Positions 1 through 6,372 are shown, counted from the stretch's first letter. The stretch: DNA of 7,505 nt from JBDUDR01 sp040002845 (GCA_040002845.1 JBDUDR010000141.1:1-7505), one strand, 5' to 3'. Numbers and translations are program-made. Notes: generated by a model not told the origin, from the sequence alone.

Positions 1-1
1 C

Positions 2-556
2 CTCACACCCGCCACCGCAACCCCCACGTCGTCTGCGGTGACGGTGGAGCAGCACGCGGCCGACCCGTCAGGCGCACGCCCGGGGGCCGCGCCTCGAGCC
101 ACAGCGGCGAAGTTTGGGGCCAATGTGATGAAGTGGACCAACGTGGCCCGCCGGCATCATGGACTGCACCGCTTCAAGAAGGGCAGATGCGTCGACGGGT
201 TCGCCGACCCGTGGGCTCGGCACATGGCCAAGACGCAGCAGCTCGTACACCAGGATCTCGGGCCCATCCTGAAGCGCTGCAAGGCGTCACAGGTGGCGGA
301 GAACATCGCGTACGGCTATCCCACGGCGCACGCGACTGTACGCGCGTGGATGCACTCGAAAGGGCACCGCGCCAACATGCTCAGGACTTCGCCGCTCACT
401 AAAGGATCGCGACCGAACGACTTACCCGCGTCCGGGCGACGGCCGACCGGCCACCGGAGTCGCGACCACGACCATGTTGTACTGGTATCCGCCGCGCGCG
501 GAATCGTACGTGCCACCACAGGTGAGCAGCACGAGCCGCGGAGACCCGCGGCCTGA
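2..556 (+). CDS. CAP/SCP-domain secreted protein, 5'-partial, with truncated domain
   Basis: The reading frame is open back to the window edge. The GTG at 38 is only an internal candidate start, so the true start, and any signal peptide, probably lies upstream. The visible N-terminal stretch is an Ala/Pro/Thr-rich linker. A CAP (SCP/PR-1) domain follows, counted from the GTG at 38: helix VMKWTNVARRHHGL (about 30-43), the His-bearing segment QLVHQDL (about 68-74), the AENIAYGY signature (about 87-94) and AWMHSKGHRANML (about 103-115). CAP proteins are usually extracellular; their biochemical role in bacteria is poorly defined. After HRANML a complete domain would continue with a Gly-Val-Gly strand and the closing sheet. 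None of this is present in any of the three forward frames. Instead the frame runs through basic low-complexity residues, overlapping the sortase gene on the other strand by 135 bp. The gene is therefore probably 3'-truncated or decaying. The family call is firm; functionality is doubtful. Confidence 0.75.
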   Translation, partial: LTPATATPTSSAVTVEQHAADPSGARPGAAPRATAAKFGANVMKWTNVARRHHGLHRFKKGRCVDGFADPWARHMAKTQQLVHQDLGPILKRCKASQVAENIAYGYPTAHATVRAWMHSKGHRANMLRTSPLTKGSRPNDLPASGRRPTGHRSRDHDHVVLVSAARGIVRATTGEQHEPRRPAA

Positions 557-1177
557 GTAGGCGTACGACCCAGCCGTCAGGGACGTCTTGGGAACCAGCT
601 TGGCCGAGGTCACCCGGAAGGTCTCCCGGAGGTCCGCTGACCGTACCTTCACGATGTCACCTGCGTGCATGCTCAGGAACTCCGCGGCCCGGCCGACCCC
701 CTGGGTGCTGTCAACGTGCGCCGCGATCACGACGGCGCCGTATGGGTCGCCGAGCCGCGAGCCACCGTCCCACCAGCCGGCCCGGTTGATGTTCCCGGGG
801 AGCACCAGCTCCCCGCCGGGGTCGGTTGCTGCCCGGCGCACGGCCATGATGGTGCCGCTCGGCAGCCGAATCTGTCTCGGCCGCTGGGAGACGACCTGGG
901 AGGCGGCCGGCCCTGCCACGTCGGCCGGCGCCGCCACCTGACCGCCTGCCCCGTCCCCCGTTCCCCCTGCCACGTACGCCGCCTGAGGAGCGGATGCATG
1001 GAGCTTCGGCTCGGGCGTATCCGATCTCAGTGTCCACGCCAGCGGGACGGCCACCAGCACGGCGGCGGCCGTCCCCCCGGCGGCGAGCCCGGTCCATCCG
1101 AGGCGAGCTGCTAGCCCGGGCCTGGTGGACCGTTCACCCCCCAGCTTGCAGTGGCGAACAGCCGGGTCAGCCGGCAA
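422..1177 (-). CDS. Class F sortase (cysteine transpeptidase), catalytic Arg position occupied by Gln
   Basis: A 251-residue membrane-anchored sortase. Residues 29-49 form one N-terminal membrane segment, residues 50-100 are an Ala/Gly/Pro linker, and the sortase barrel runs from about 101 to 242. Family signatures are IRLPSGTIMAV, LPGNINRAGWWDGGSRLGDPYGAVVIAAHVDS with catalytic His154, and RLVLLTCGGTYD with nucleophile Cys220. Class F enzymes, as I recall them, usually end with a YRDNVVV-like strand whose Arg is the third catalytic residue; here the strand reads YQYNMVVVA, so Gln232 sits where Arg is expected. Sortases cleave a C-terminal sorting signal and join the protein to the cell wall, on the outer face of the membrane. 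The TTG start is supported by a GGAGGGG motif just upstream. The gene overlaps the stop of the DUF4397 gene by 11 bp, so the two are probably translationally coupled. The family call is firm; activity is less certain because of the Gln. Confidence 0.88.
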   Translation of the reverse strand: MPADPAVRHCKLGGERSTRPGLAARLGWTGLAAGGTAAAVLVAVPLAWTLRSDTPEPKLHASAPQAAYVAGGTGDGAGGQVAAPADVAGPAASQVVSQRPRQIRLPSGTIMAVRRAATDPGGELVLPGNINRAGWWDGGSRLGDPYGAVVIAAHVDSTQGVGRAAEFLSMHAGDIVKVRSADLRETFRVTSAKLVPKTSLTAGSYAYSGRGSPRLVLLTCGGTYDSARGGYQYNMVVVATPVAGRPSPGRG

Positions 1178-2024
1178 GGCCCCTCCGGCGACCGGCCAGG
1201 AACTTCAACAGACCCGCCAGCGCCACGATCCCCGCGGCTGCTCCCGCGATTCCGGCGAACGATCCTGTCGAGTCCTTGGCGGTCGGAACCGACGGAACGG
1301 CAACCAGCCCGGCCGAACCCGCGTTCACCTGGCTGGGCGCCTTGGATCCGGTCTGGCGCAGCGGTAGGACCTGGACTATGGCGTCCATGCTGCCATTGGT
1401 GGGTTGACCGATCGCGAAGACTCGGGTCAGCACACCGCCCTTGACCGGCAGATCGACAGGACCGAGCAGTGGGTTGGTGTCTTGTCCGGTCGGAACGATG
1501 TCGACCGAGTAGGTGCCTGAGGGCACCTGTGCGCTGATGAACTCGCCGTTGGCGATGTTGGAGAACAACACCTTCTGGTCGACCCGGATGTCGGCTGGCG
1601 GCACGACAGCGGTGTGAGCGACGGTCAGCCGGCCTTTGCCGGCGGAGACTGGGGCAATGTCGTTCTTGAACACCGTCGTCACTGGCTTCGGGCCTATTTC
1701 GGCCGGCCAGTGCAGGACAATGTCTGAGCTGCGGGCATGGACCTGGAATGACGAGGTCACGGTCCATTGGCTTGACTTAAATGTAACCGTGTGACTACCG
1801 TCAGTAAGCGACATGGGTCCGAGGATTGCTTTCGCCTCAGCTCCAGTGTCTACCGTTTTCCCGTCGATGCTCACATCCACCGAGGCACCGGGCACCCCTT
1901 GGATCACAAACACCTTTCCCGTCGCGGCTCGGTGAGCCGCCGCAGCGCCCTGTGCAGGCAGTACGGCTGCTGCGCCGGCCAGGAGCAGCGCGAGCCCCCC
2001 CTTGGTCCATGACCTTGCTTTCAT
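1167..2024 (-). CDS. Secreted DUF4397-domain protein with C-terminal membrane anchor
   Basis: A 285-residue exported protein. I chose the ATG at 2024 because MKARSWTKGGLALLLAGAAA followed by an AQGAAAA cleavage region is a textbook signal peptide; the frame also opens at a TTG at 2075, which would put 17 unsuitable residues in front. A GAAGGG motif lies about 12 nt upstream of the ATG. Two related beta-rich modules follow. Residues about 36-105 (KVFVIQGVPGASVDVSIDGK) are divergent. Residues about 131-221 (GRLTVAHTAVVPPADIRVDQ, then NIANGEF, VPSGTYSV and FAIGQP) match the DUF4397 pattern well. A Ser/Ala/Pro linker leads to a hydrophobic segment at about 255-278 and a basic RRRGLAG tail. This resembles a sortase sorting signal but without LPXTG. 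The function of DUF4397 is unknown. The overlapping sortase gene suggests the protein is its substrate, which is inference. Confidence 0.8.
   Translation of the reverse strand: MKARSWTKGGLALLLAGAAAVLPAQGAAAAHRAATGKVFVIQGVPGASVDVSIDGKTVDTGAEAKAILGPMSLTDGSHTVTFKSSQWTVTSSFQVHARSSDIVLHWPAEIGPKPVTTVFKNDIAPVSAGKGRLTVAHTAVVPPADIRVDQKVLFSNIANGEFISAQVPSGTYSVDIVPTGQDTNPLLGPVDLPVKGGVLTRVFAIGQPTNGSMDAIVQVLPLRQTGSKAPSQVNAGSAGLVAVPSVPTAKDSTGSFAGIAGAAAGIVALAGLLKFLAGRRRGLAG
1180..1186 (-). promoter_or_regulatory. Ribosome binding site of the sortase gene
   Basis: On the minus strand GGAGGGG lies inside the last codons of the DUF4397 gene, with the GGAGG core 4 nt before the TTG at 1177. The spacing is tight, but no other strong site or ATG/GTG lies nearby, so this supports the TTG start and translational coupling. 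Confidence 0.55.
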
Positions 2025-2215
2025 CGCAAAACTCGTCCCTTCACGCGTCGTTCTCGCTGTCCCGAGGCTTATCAATTACTCTGTGAATCCGACCGATAAC
2101 GCTTAGCAACTGAATGCCTTACCTGTAACTTTGATTCATCCGGAATTGCCATAAATCAATCGCTTGGGAAGCATAGAAGAAGAACCGAGAAACGTCACCT
2201 ATAGTGAGAAAAGAC

Positions 2216-2234
2216 GTACCACAATGTTGTGTAC
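2216..2234. promoter_or_regulatory. Operator-like inverted repeat in the leader of the membrane-protein gene
   Basis: GTAC-C-ACAA, then TG, then TTGT-GTAC: two 8-bp arms with one extra C in the left arm and a 2-nt centre. It lies 11 nt downstream of the TATAGT candidate -10 and 26 nt before the ATG, where a repressor or an mRNA hairpin could act. No regulator family is recognised from it. Confidence 0.3.
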
Positions 2235-2250
2235 TGCCGCTCACGCGTTG

Positions 2251-2256
2251 GGGAGG
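2251..2256 (+). promoter_or_regulatory. Ribosome binding site selecting the ATG at 2261
   Basis: GGGAGG, preceded by another G, ends 4 nt before ATG. It decides in favour of the start at 2261 over an in-frame upstream start at 2204, which has no such site and would place coding sequence over the putative leader repeat. Confidence 0.65.
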
Positions 2257-2260
2257 TGTG

Positions 2261-3733
2261 ATGGCCAAGAAGCGCTCGACGCCCACGCCAGGATCGGGTC
2301 GGGACACCAAGAAACAAGCGGGCCCCGCCCTTCCCAGCGCCGCCCAAGTGCGCGAGCGGGATCGGCGTCGAGCCGCCCGACGTGCTCGGAGCGCCCAGCT
2401 CGCCGCGGAGTTGTCGTCCATGGACGACAATGCTCCGCGGCCGGAGGCACAGCCGCCACCGACTCCCGAACCGCCAGTAGCGAACACCGACACCACAACG
2501 GTGCCGGTGGAGCGGCCGGAGCCGAGCCCGGCGAAGCGCGAGGTTGACCGTCTCGAGTCGGAGATCAGGTCATGGCTGCTATCCAGCCTTGAGCCAGTCT
2601 CGGGCGCGGAGCCGGACGCGCCGTCGGGCTCTAGCCGAGAAACCCCTGTCTCCACAGCCGAGCCCACGTCGGACCGCGAGCCTGACGACGCCGCCGGAAC
2701 CAGTGTCGAGCCGGCTCCAGCGGAACTCGAGGTTCGGCAGGTTCTGGACGATGACACAGGAGACGCCCACCAGCAGATCGAAGGAGCTCCGGAGGCGGAC
2801 CCCGCCGGCCAGCAGGCGCCGGTCGAGCAACGAACACGGGCGAACGGTGTTCGGCCGGCTGCGGCGACCGAAGCATCGCCTTCCCGTGCTCCAGTCCCCG
2901 TCCGGGGACACGGGACAGTCATCCCGTCCGCCCCGTACCAGCCTCCTGCCTGGGTCGCCGAAGCGCTCGTGGAGGACGCCGGCGTAGAGGTTGTTGGACG
3001 GGTCCTGCGCGAGCGGTCTGGCTCGCCGCAAACCGATACCGAGCGTGAACCACGCCGACGTGGCCTAGTGGTTGGGGTCTTCGTTCTGTTGGTCACTGCT
3101 GTCGCACTGGCTGCCATCGTCTGGCAGGTCATCGCGATCGGGCGCGCAGATGACTCGCCATCGACGTCCGCGGGCTCGGGCGCTACTCAGACGCCGCTTG
3201 GCCAACAGAGCGCGGTGATGATCACATCCCGCGGCCAGCTGGATGGTGTCATGCATCTCGTGCTCCAGCATCCAGCCAGCTCGATACGGTTAAGAGTTCT
3301 GATGCCTGCGGCAGGCACCTCGACGGCTGACTTCGACCCGATCGTCAGACAGTTGACGCTCACCGTGGACGGGCGGCAGATCAAGACGGTCGGCCGAGAT
3401 TTGCAGTCCGGCGACAAGCTCACACTCCCGCTGCCGCCCGGCACCCGTACGGCCGACTTGTCCTACCACGCAGTCGGCGTGATGATGCGCAACGAGCCAT
3501 CCATCGCCGGGCGAGCCCTGGTGCTGGTGACCCCCTTGATTGTCAATCCGACCTACGACCTGTACGGCACGATCAGCGTTCACTCGCCGGCCGTGACGAA
3601 CGTCGGTTGCTCCGTCGCAGGGGGTCCCCTCACCACCTGCGGTACCAAGATCCCCGATGGCTGGCGGGTTACTGCGCCGCCTGGTCAGGGCGGCGTCAAC
3701 GTCCTGGCCCAGATCACCCTGCCGGCATCCTGA
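2261..3733 (+). CDS. Unrecognised single-pass membrane protein with long disordered N-terminal region
   Basis: A 490-residue protein of no family I recognise. Residues 1-45 are basic and probably helical (QVRERDRRRAARRARSAQL). Residues 46-230 are rich in Pro, Glu, Ala, Ser and Asp and look disordered, with a short amphipathic stretch, KREVDRLESEIRSWLLSSL, near 92-110. Residues 224-250 (YQPPAWVAEALVEDAG) may be ordered. Arg-rich residues 262-267 precede one membrane segment at about 268-292. With the basic side inside, the 200-residue C-terminal part would be extracytoplasmic. That part (about 317-490) is beta-rich, with alternating hydrophobic strands and two Cys (450, 460) that could form a disulphide. 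This is a type II topology like some actinobacterial envelope proteins, but no catalytic motif is visible. It is divergent from the DUF4397/sortase pair and may share its regulation. Third-position GC and the strong RBS indicate a real gene. Confidence 0.75.
   Translation: MAKKRSTPTPGSGRDTKKQAGPALPSAAQVRERDRRRAARRARSAQLAAELSSMDDNAPRPEAQPPPTPEPPVANTDTTTVPVERPEPSPAKREVDRLESEIRSWLLSSLEPVSGAEPDAPSGSSRETPVSTAEPTSDREPDDAAGTSVEPAPAELEVRQVLDDDTGDAHQQIEGAPEADPAGQQAPVEQRTRANGVRPAAATEASPSRAPVPVRGHGTVIPSAPYQPPAWVAEALVEDAGVEVVGRVLRERSGSPQTDTEREPRRRGLVVGVFVLLVTAVALAAIVWQVIAIGRADDSPSTSAGSGATQTPLGQQSAVMITSRGQLDGVMHLVLQHPASSIRLRVLMPAAGTSTADFDPIVRQLTLTVDGRQIKTVGRDLQSGDKLTLPLPPGTRTADLSYHAVGVMMRNEPSIAGRALVLVTPLIVNPTYDLYGTISVHSPAVTNVGCSVAGGPLTTCGTKIPDGWRVTAPPGQGGVNVLAQITLPAS
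2403..2440. repeat. 38-bp near-perfect palindrome inside coding sequence
   Basis: The inner 20 bp at 2411-2430 (TTGTCGTCCA and its exact reverse complement) are a perfect palindrome. They are flanked by CCGCGGAG at 2403-2410 and its exact reverse complement CTCCGCGG at 2433-2440, with only a 2-nt TG insertion on the right. That gives 18 paired positions per arm. It covers codons about 48-60 of the membrane-protein gene, with the internal Met54 codon at its centre. Confidence 0.85.
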
Positions 3734-3748
3734 CAGACCCCGCTTCAC

Positions 3749-4717
3749 TCAGCCCGCGGGCAGCCCGAACGCGGTAGCCATCGAGGTTGCCTTCGTGGCA
3801 CAGCCGAGAAGCCGCATTCCCAGCACCTCTTCAAACGTCCGCAGCAACGAGCAATGGGTGAACCTGATCGAAGACACCAGGTGTGAGGTCTTCGGAGATA
3901 TCACGATCGCCGGGATGTGGTTGTCTGTCGACGTTCCCTCGTCCCAGGCGATCACCACAACCAGGCGGCCGTCCCGGTAGTCCGTGCCGCCAAGGATCTT
4001 CGGCATCAAGGTCGCGAGCCATCGGTCCCCGGCAGCCACCGTGTCTGTCGAGCAGGAGGGTGCGCCATGCATGTCGTCGCAGGCGTTGGGTGTGACCAGG
4101 GCGAATGCCGGGAGTGTCCCCTTGGCGAGGTCCTCGACCAGGGGGCCGGACGAAGATGAACCGAGTGGAATATCCCAGCGTGGGCACCTCCGCCGCTCGC
4201 TGACGAAGTACGGCGCGGGCGCGTGACGCACCAGATAGAGGCCATCGGGGGTGTTGCTCGAATCGCATGCCACCGGCATGGACTCGGCGTACACGCGCCA
4301 TTCGCGGCCCGAGTCGGCGACCTGCTGGAACAGGTTGTCGCCGTCGACGGGGAGCGCTTGTGGCAGGACATCCACGCACGCAGATGAGTCGTCGCCACTC
4401 AGCATGATCAGGTACGCAGCCAGCGAGTCGCAGGCCGAGGGGTACCCCGCGTCGTAAGCGGTCGCCAGACCGTACGTCTGTGCGAGTTGGTTGAGGTATG
4501 GCGCCCCAGGCGCGCCGACGATCTGGTCGTACGACGTGTTCTCCTCGACGATGAGCAGCACCTTGGTTCGTGCCGTCTGGTCGGGCATCCGGAACGTTGA
4601 GGTCGCGGTGGGATGCGGGCGTACGCGCGCGTCCTCGACACCGCCGTTAGAGCGGCACCCGCTCGACAGAAGGATCGCCGCAACGACAATCGCCAACGTC
4701 GACGTCCGGGTCACCAC
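3749..4717 (-). CDS. Phosphoesterase-family (PF04185-like) lipoprotein
   Basis: About 322 residues from the GTG at 4717. The frame stays open to a TTG at 4747, but neither start has a clear RBS. The GTG (or the next one at 4714) gives a compact lipoprotein signal: TSTLAIVVAAILLSSGC, with lipid-bearing Cys21. Phosphoesterase signatures follow in order: LLIVEENTSYDQIVG (about 55-68), YPSACDSLAAYLIMLSG (about 92-108), YAESMP, YLVRHAPAPYF (about 161-171), LPAFALVTPNACDDMH (about 202-217), WDEG (258-261), NHIPAIVISP (about 266-275) and THCSLLRTFEEVLGMRLLG (about 287-305). The family belongs to the alkaline-phosphatase superfamily and includes acid phosphatases and phospholipase C-like enzymes. The DDMH, WDEG and NH motifs are likely metal ligands. 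The substrate cannot be told. It would act outside the cell, tethered to the membrane. It follows the antiporter gene by about 43 bp, possibly as an operon. Its stop is 15 bp from the convergent membrane-protein gene. Confidence 0.82.
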   Translation of the reverse strand: MVTRTSTLAIVVAAILLSSGCRSNGGVEDARVRPHPTATSTFRMPDQTARTKVLLIVEENTSYDQIVGAPGAPYLNQLAQTYGLATAYDAGYPSACDSLAAYLIMLSGDDSSACVDVLPQALPVDGDNLFQQVADSGREWRVYAESMPVACDSSNTPDGLYLVRHAPAPYFVSERRRCPRWDIPLGSSSSGPLVEDLAKGTLPAFALVTPNACDDMHGAPSCSTDTVAAGDRWLATLMPKILGGTDYRDGRLVVVIAWDEGTSTDNHIPAIVISPKTSHLVSSIRFTHCSLLRTFEEVLGMRLLGCATKATSMATAFGLPAG

Positions 4718-4724
4718 ATCAATG

Positions 4725-4737
4725 ATGCTGTCAGCAT
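4725..4737. promoter_or_regulatory. Short perfect palindrome at the start region of the phosphoesterase gene
   Basis: ATGCTG-T-CAGCAT on the + strand is two 6-bp arms around one base. It lies just upstream of the preferred GTG starts and inside the extended TTG frame. It could be an operator for a promoter in the antiporter/phosphoesterase gap or a small hairpin. It is short enough to be coincidence. Confidence 0.25.
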
Positions 4738-4760
4738 TGACGACCAAGCGTCAGACCCGC

Positions 4761-6248
4761 TCAGCTCTGGGGCCGCTCAGGTGGTCGAGGGACTCTGAAG
4801 ATCGGCGCGGGGTCGGGTCCGGAGTCTGAATCGCGCAGCGCGAGGATCTCGTCCCCGGCTCGGAGCACGGTCTGCGACCTTATCGGCACCAGCTCACCCT
4901 CGCGGAGGATGAAGCAGATCCAGGTGTCCTCCCCGAGATCGAGCTGTTCGATCCGGCTACCGTCGGCCGGTGCGCCCGGGACGAGCACATACCGGCGTAA
5001 CCCGCGAGGTTGGTCACGCAGGCGTACGCCCAGAGACCATGGCTCGGGTTCGACGAGCCGCATCGGCACCTTGCAGGCCGCGGCCATGGCCGGCACCAGC
5101 CCACCTTGAACAATCACCGAGAACGCAACCACGACCACGATGACGTCGTAGGCCCGGCCGGCGTCGGTCAGCCCGGAGTCGAGCAGGAAGGTGCCCAGCA
5201 GGATCGGGACCGCCCCTTTGAGTCCGGACCAGAGCACGAACACCCGCTCACCCAGCCGCAGTCGTACCGGGATCAGCAGCACACCGAGCAACACCGGCCG
5301 GACCACGAAGGCCAACAGGCAGGCGAGCAGCAGGCCGATCCACCAGGCATCGCTGTCGGTCAGTGCTCGCAGGTCGATGGTGAGGCCGAGGACCGCGAAG
5401 GCGACGATCTCGGCCAGACTGGCCAACGAGGCGTGGAACCGTACGATCTCACCCTTGTACGCAGTGCGGGCATCGCCGATCAGGATGCCGGCGATGAACA
5501 CAGCGAGGAATCCCGAGCCATGGGCCGCAGCGGCTCCGCCGTAGATCGTGAGGGCGCCGGCCAGCGTACGCAACGGGTAGAGCCCTTCGCTCGGCAACGG
5601 CAGCCGGCGCATGGCAGCCAGCAGTACAGCTCCCCCGACGACGCCGATCGCTGCGCCAATCACCATCTGCAGCCCGAAGGTTCCGGCAACCTGGCCGATC
5701 GCGTGCGCTCCCCCGGCGTCGCCGGCCGCGAGCAAGCCGACCATCAACGCGATGCCGACGGGGTCGTTGGCTCCCGACTCCCCCTCCAGGATCACCCCGG
5801 TGCGGCCCGCGATCTCTCGCCGCCCGAGTACGGAGAACACGACCGCGGGGTCGGTCGGTGCCAGCGCAGTGCCGATCAGCAACGCGATCCGCCAGTCGAA
5901 CCCGAACACCGTGTGAGCCAGCAACGCCACCGCCCCCGCGGTGACGAAGGTACCCACCACACCGACCCAGGCCACCGCACCGGCAGCCTTCCGGAACCGC
6001 CTCCAGCCGATGTGCATCCCGCCGTCGAAGAGGATCAACGCCAGCGCTACGGTCACCAACCGCTCCACGGTGACGATCGGCAGGTCACCCAACGACGGCA
6101 CGAGGTCGGACGCCCCCGCAGCGACCAGCAGGAAGATCGCCGGCGCCGGGATGCGGATCCGCTCGCTGATGCGACTCGAAAGGACCGCCAACAGCCCAGC
6201 GATGGACACCAGGAAGACGATCAACCCGAACGGCTCGACGTCCGTCAC
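4761..6248 (-). CDS. CPA1-family cation (K+ or Na+)/proton antiporter with C-terminal RCK_C domain
   Basis: A 495-residue membrane protein, the usual length for NhaP2/CvrA-type K+/H+ antiporters. Residues about 5-390 hold 12 or so membrane helices. Hallmarks are LILFDGGMHI (about 71-80), GTALAPTDPAVVFSVL (about 126-141), EGESGANDPVGIAL (about 155-168, with the ion-binding Asn161-Asp162 of the CPA1 family) and LWSGLKGAVPILLGTFLL (about 339-356). Residues about 406-474 form a cytoplasmic RCK_C/TrkA_C domain (GSRIEQLDLGEDTWICFILREGELVPI, then AGDEILALRD), which in this family gates transport by binding a small ligand. It exchanges monovalent cations for protons across the inner membrane, serving pH and ion balance; whether K+ or Na+ cannot be read from the sequence. 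The GTG at 6248 is chosen over a start at 6350 because of an excellent RBS 8 nt upstream and because the first membrane helix then starts almost at once. A phosphoesterase lipoprotein gene follows closely on the same strand. Confidence 0.92.
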   Translation of the reverse strand: MTDVEPFGLIVFLVSIAGLLAVLSSRISERIRIPAPAIFLLVAAGASDLVPSLGDLPIVTVERLVTVALALILFDGGMHIGWRRFRKAAGAVAWVGVVGTFVTAGAVALLAHTVFGFDWRIALLIGTALAPTDPAVVFSVLGRREIAGRTGVILEGESGANDPVGIALMVGLLAAGDAGGAHAIGQVAGTFGLQMVIGAAIGVVGGAVLLAAMRRLPLPSEGLYPLRTLAGALTIYGGAAAAHGSGFLAVFIAGILIGDARTAYKGEIVRFHASLASLAEIVAFAVLGLTIDLRALTDSDAWWIGLLLACLLAFVVRPVLLGVLLIPVRLRLGERVFVLWSGLKGAVPILLGTFLLDSGLTDAGRAYDVIVVVVAFSVIVQGGLVPAMAAACKVPMRLVEPEPWSLGVRLRDQPRGLRRYVLVPGAPADGSRIEQLDLGEDTWICFILREGELVPIRSQTVLRAGDEILALRDSDSGPDPAPIFRVPRPPERPQS

Positions 6249-6256
6249 AGCCCTGT

Positions 6257-6264
6257 CTCCTCCC
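6257..6264 (-). promoter_or_regulatory. Ribosome binding site of the antiporter gene
   Basis: GGGAGGAG on the minus strand ends 8 nt before the GTG at 6248. It is close to the anti-Shine-Dalgarno complement and fixes the start there, which removes 34 basic residues of the longer open frame. Confidence 0.75.
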
Positions 6265-6359
6265 GGTTCGGCGCACCACGCTACCGACTCGGACCTGCCA
6301 CGCAGGCGCTTTCGGCTGCGGGAGCTGGGTCGGACACGATCGACTGTCAAGCGCGGTCG

Positions 6360-6365
6360 TAGACT
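6360..6365 (+). promoter_or_regulatory. Candidate -10 box for a leaderless redoxin/dioxygenase transcript
   Basis: TAGACT fits the actinobacterial TAnnnT -10 pattern and ends 7 nt before the GTG at 6373, the distance at which transcription would begin on or next to the start codon. No Shine-Dalgarno sequence precedes that GTG. There is no clear -35. The surrounding 124-bp gap (6249-6372) is divergent and must also hold the antiporter promoter, which I cannot pinpoint. Confidence 0.4.
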
Positions 6366-6372
6366 CCCCAGG

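Larger units (their letters stand above)
2025..2260. promoter_or_regulatory. Divergent intergenic region, AT-rich, carrying promoters for both flanking genes
   Basis: These 236 bp separate two outward-facing genes and are clearly richer in A and T than the rest of the window, as expected of a divergent promoter. On the + strand TATAGT at 2200-2205 resembles a -10 box, but no good -35 hexamer lies 16-18 nt upstream. TTGATT at 2131-2136 and AATCAA at 2154-2159 form a spaced 6-bp inverted repeat. No convincing promoter pair can be named on the minus strand. I see no gene in the interval. Confidence 0.5.

Noticed and set aside
665..1114. Plus-strand open frames opposite the sortase gene
   Set aside because: They have no recognisable domain; the minus strand holds the sortase His and Cys motifs in one uninterrupted frame.
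2119..3132. Long minus-strand open frame (337 codons) opposite the unknown membrane-protein gene
   Set aside because: It is Ser/Arg/Thr-rich low complexity, has no domain and no convincing start, and mirrors the GC-biased codons of the + strand gene, which has a strong RBS and a membrane segment.
3749..3762. GCCCGCGGGC self-complementary sequence near the convergent stops, as a bidirectional terminator
   Set aside because: It has no loop and no T-run, and lies in GC-rich coding sequence where such short palindromes are frequent.
6249..6350. Extended start of the antiporter at 6350
   Set aside because: It would add 34 Arg-rich residues before the first membrane helix; the GTG at 6248 has a GGGAGGAG site 8 nt upstream.
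6322..6350. TTGACA on the minus strand (6350 to 6345) as a -35 box for the antiporter
   Set aside because: No -10-like hexamer lies 16-18 nt downstream; the sequence there is GC-rich.
5010..6362. 450-codon + strand open frame opposite the antiporter gene
   Set aside because: The translation is Gln/His/Arg/Asp-rich with no fold signature; the opposite strand encodes an unmistakable antiporter.
5941..6372. N-terminal extension of the dioxygenase frame upstream of 6373
   Set aside because: It is antisense to the antiporter, basic and low-complexity. The redoxin domain begins right after the GTG at 6373.
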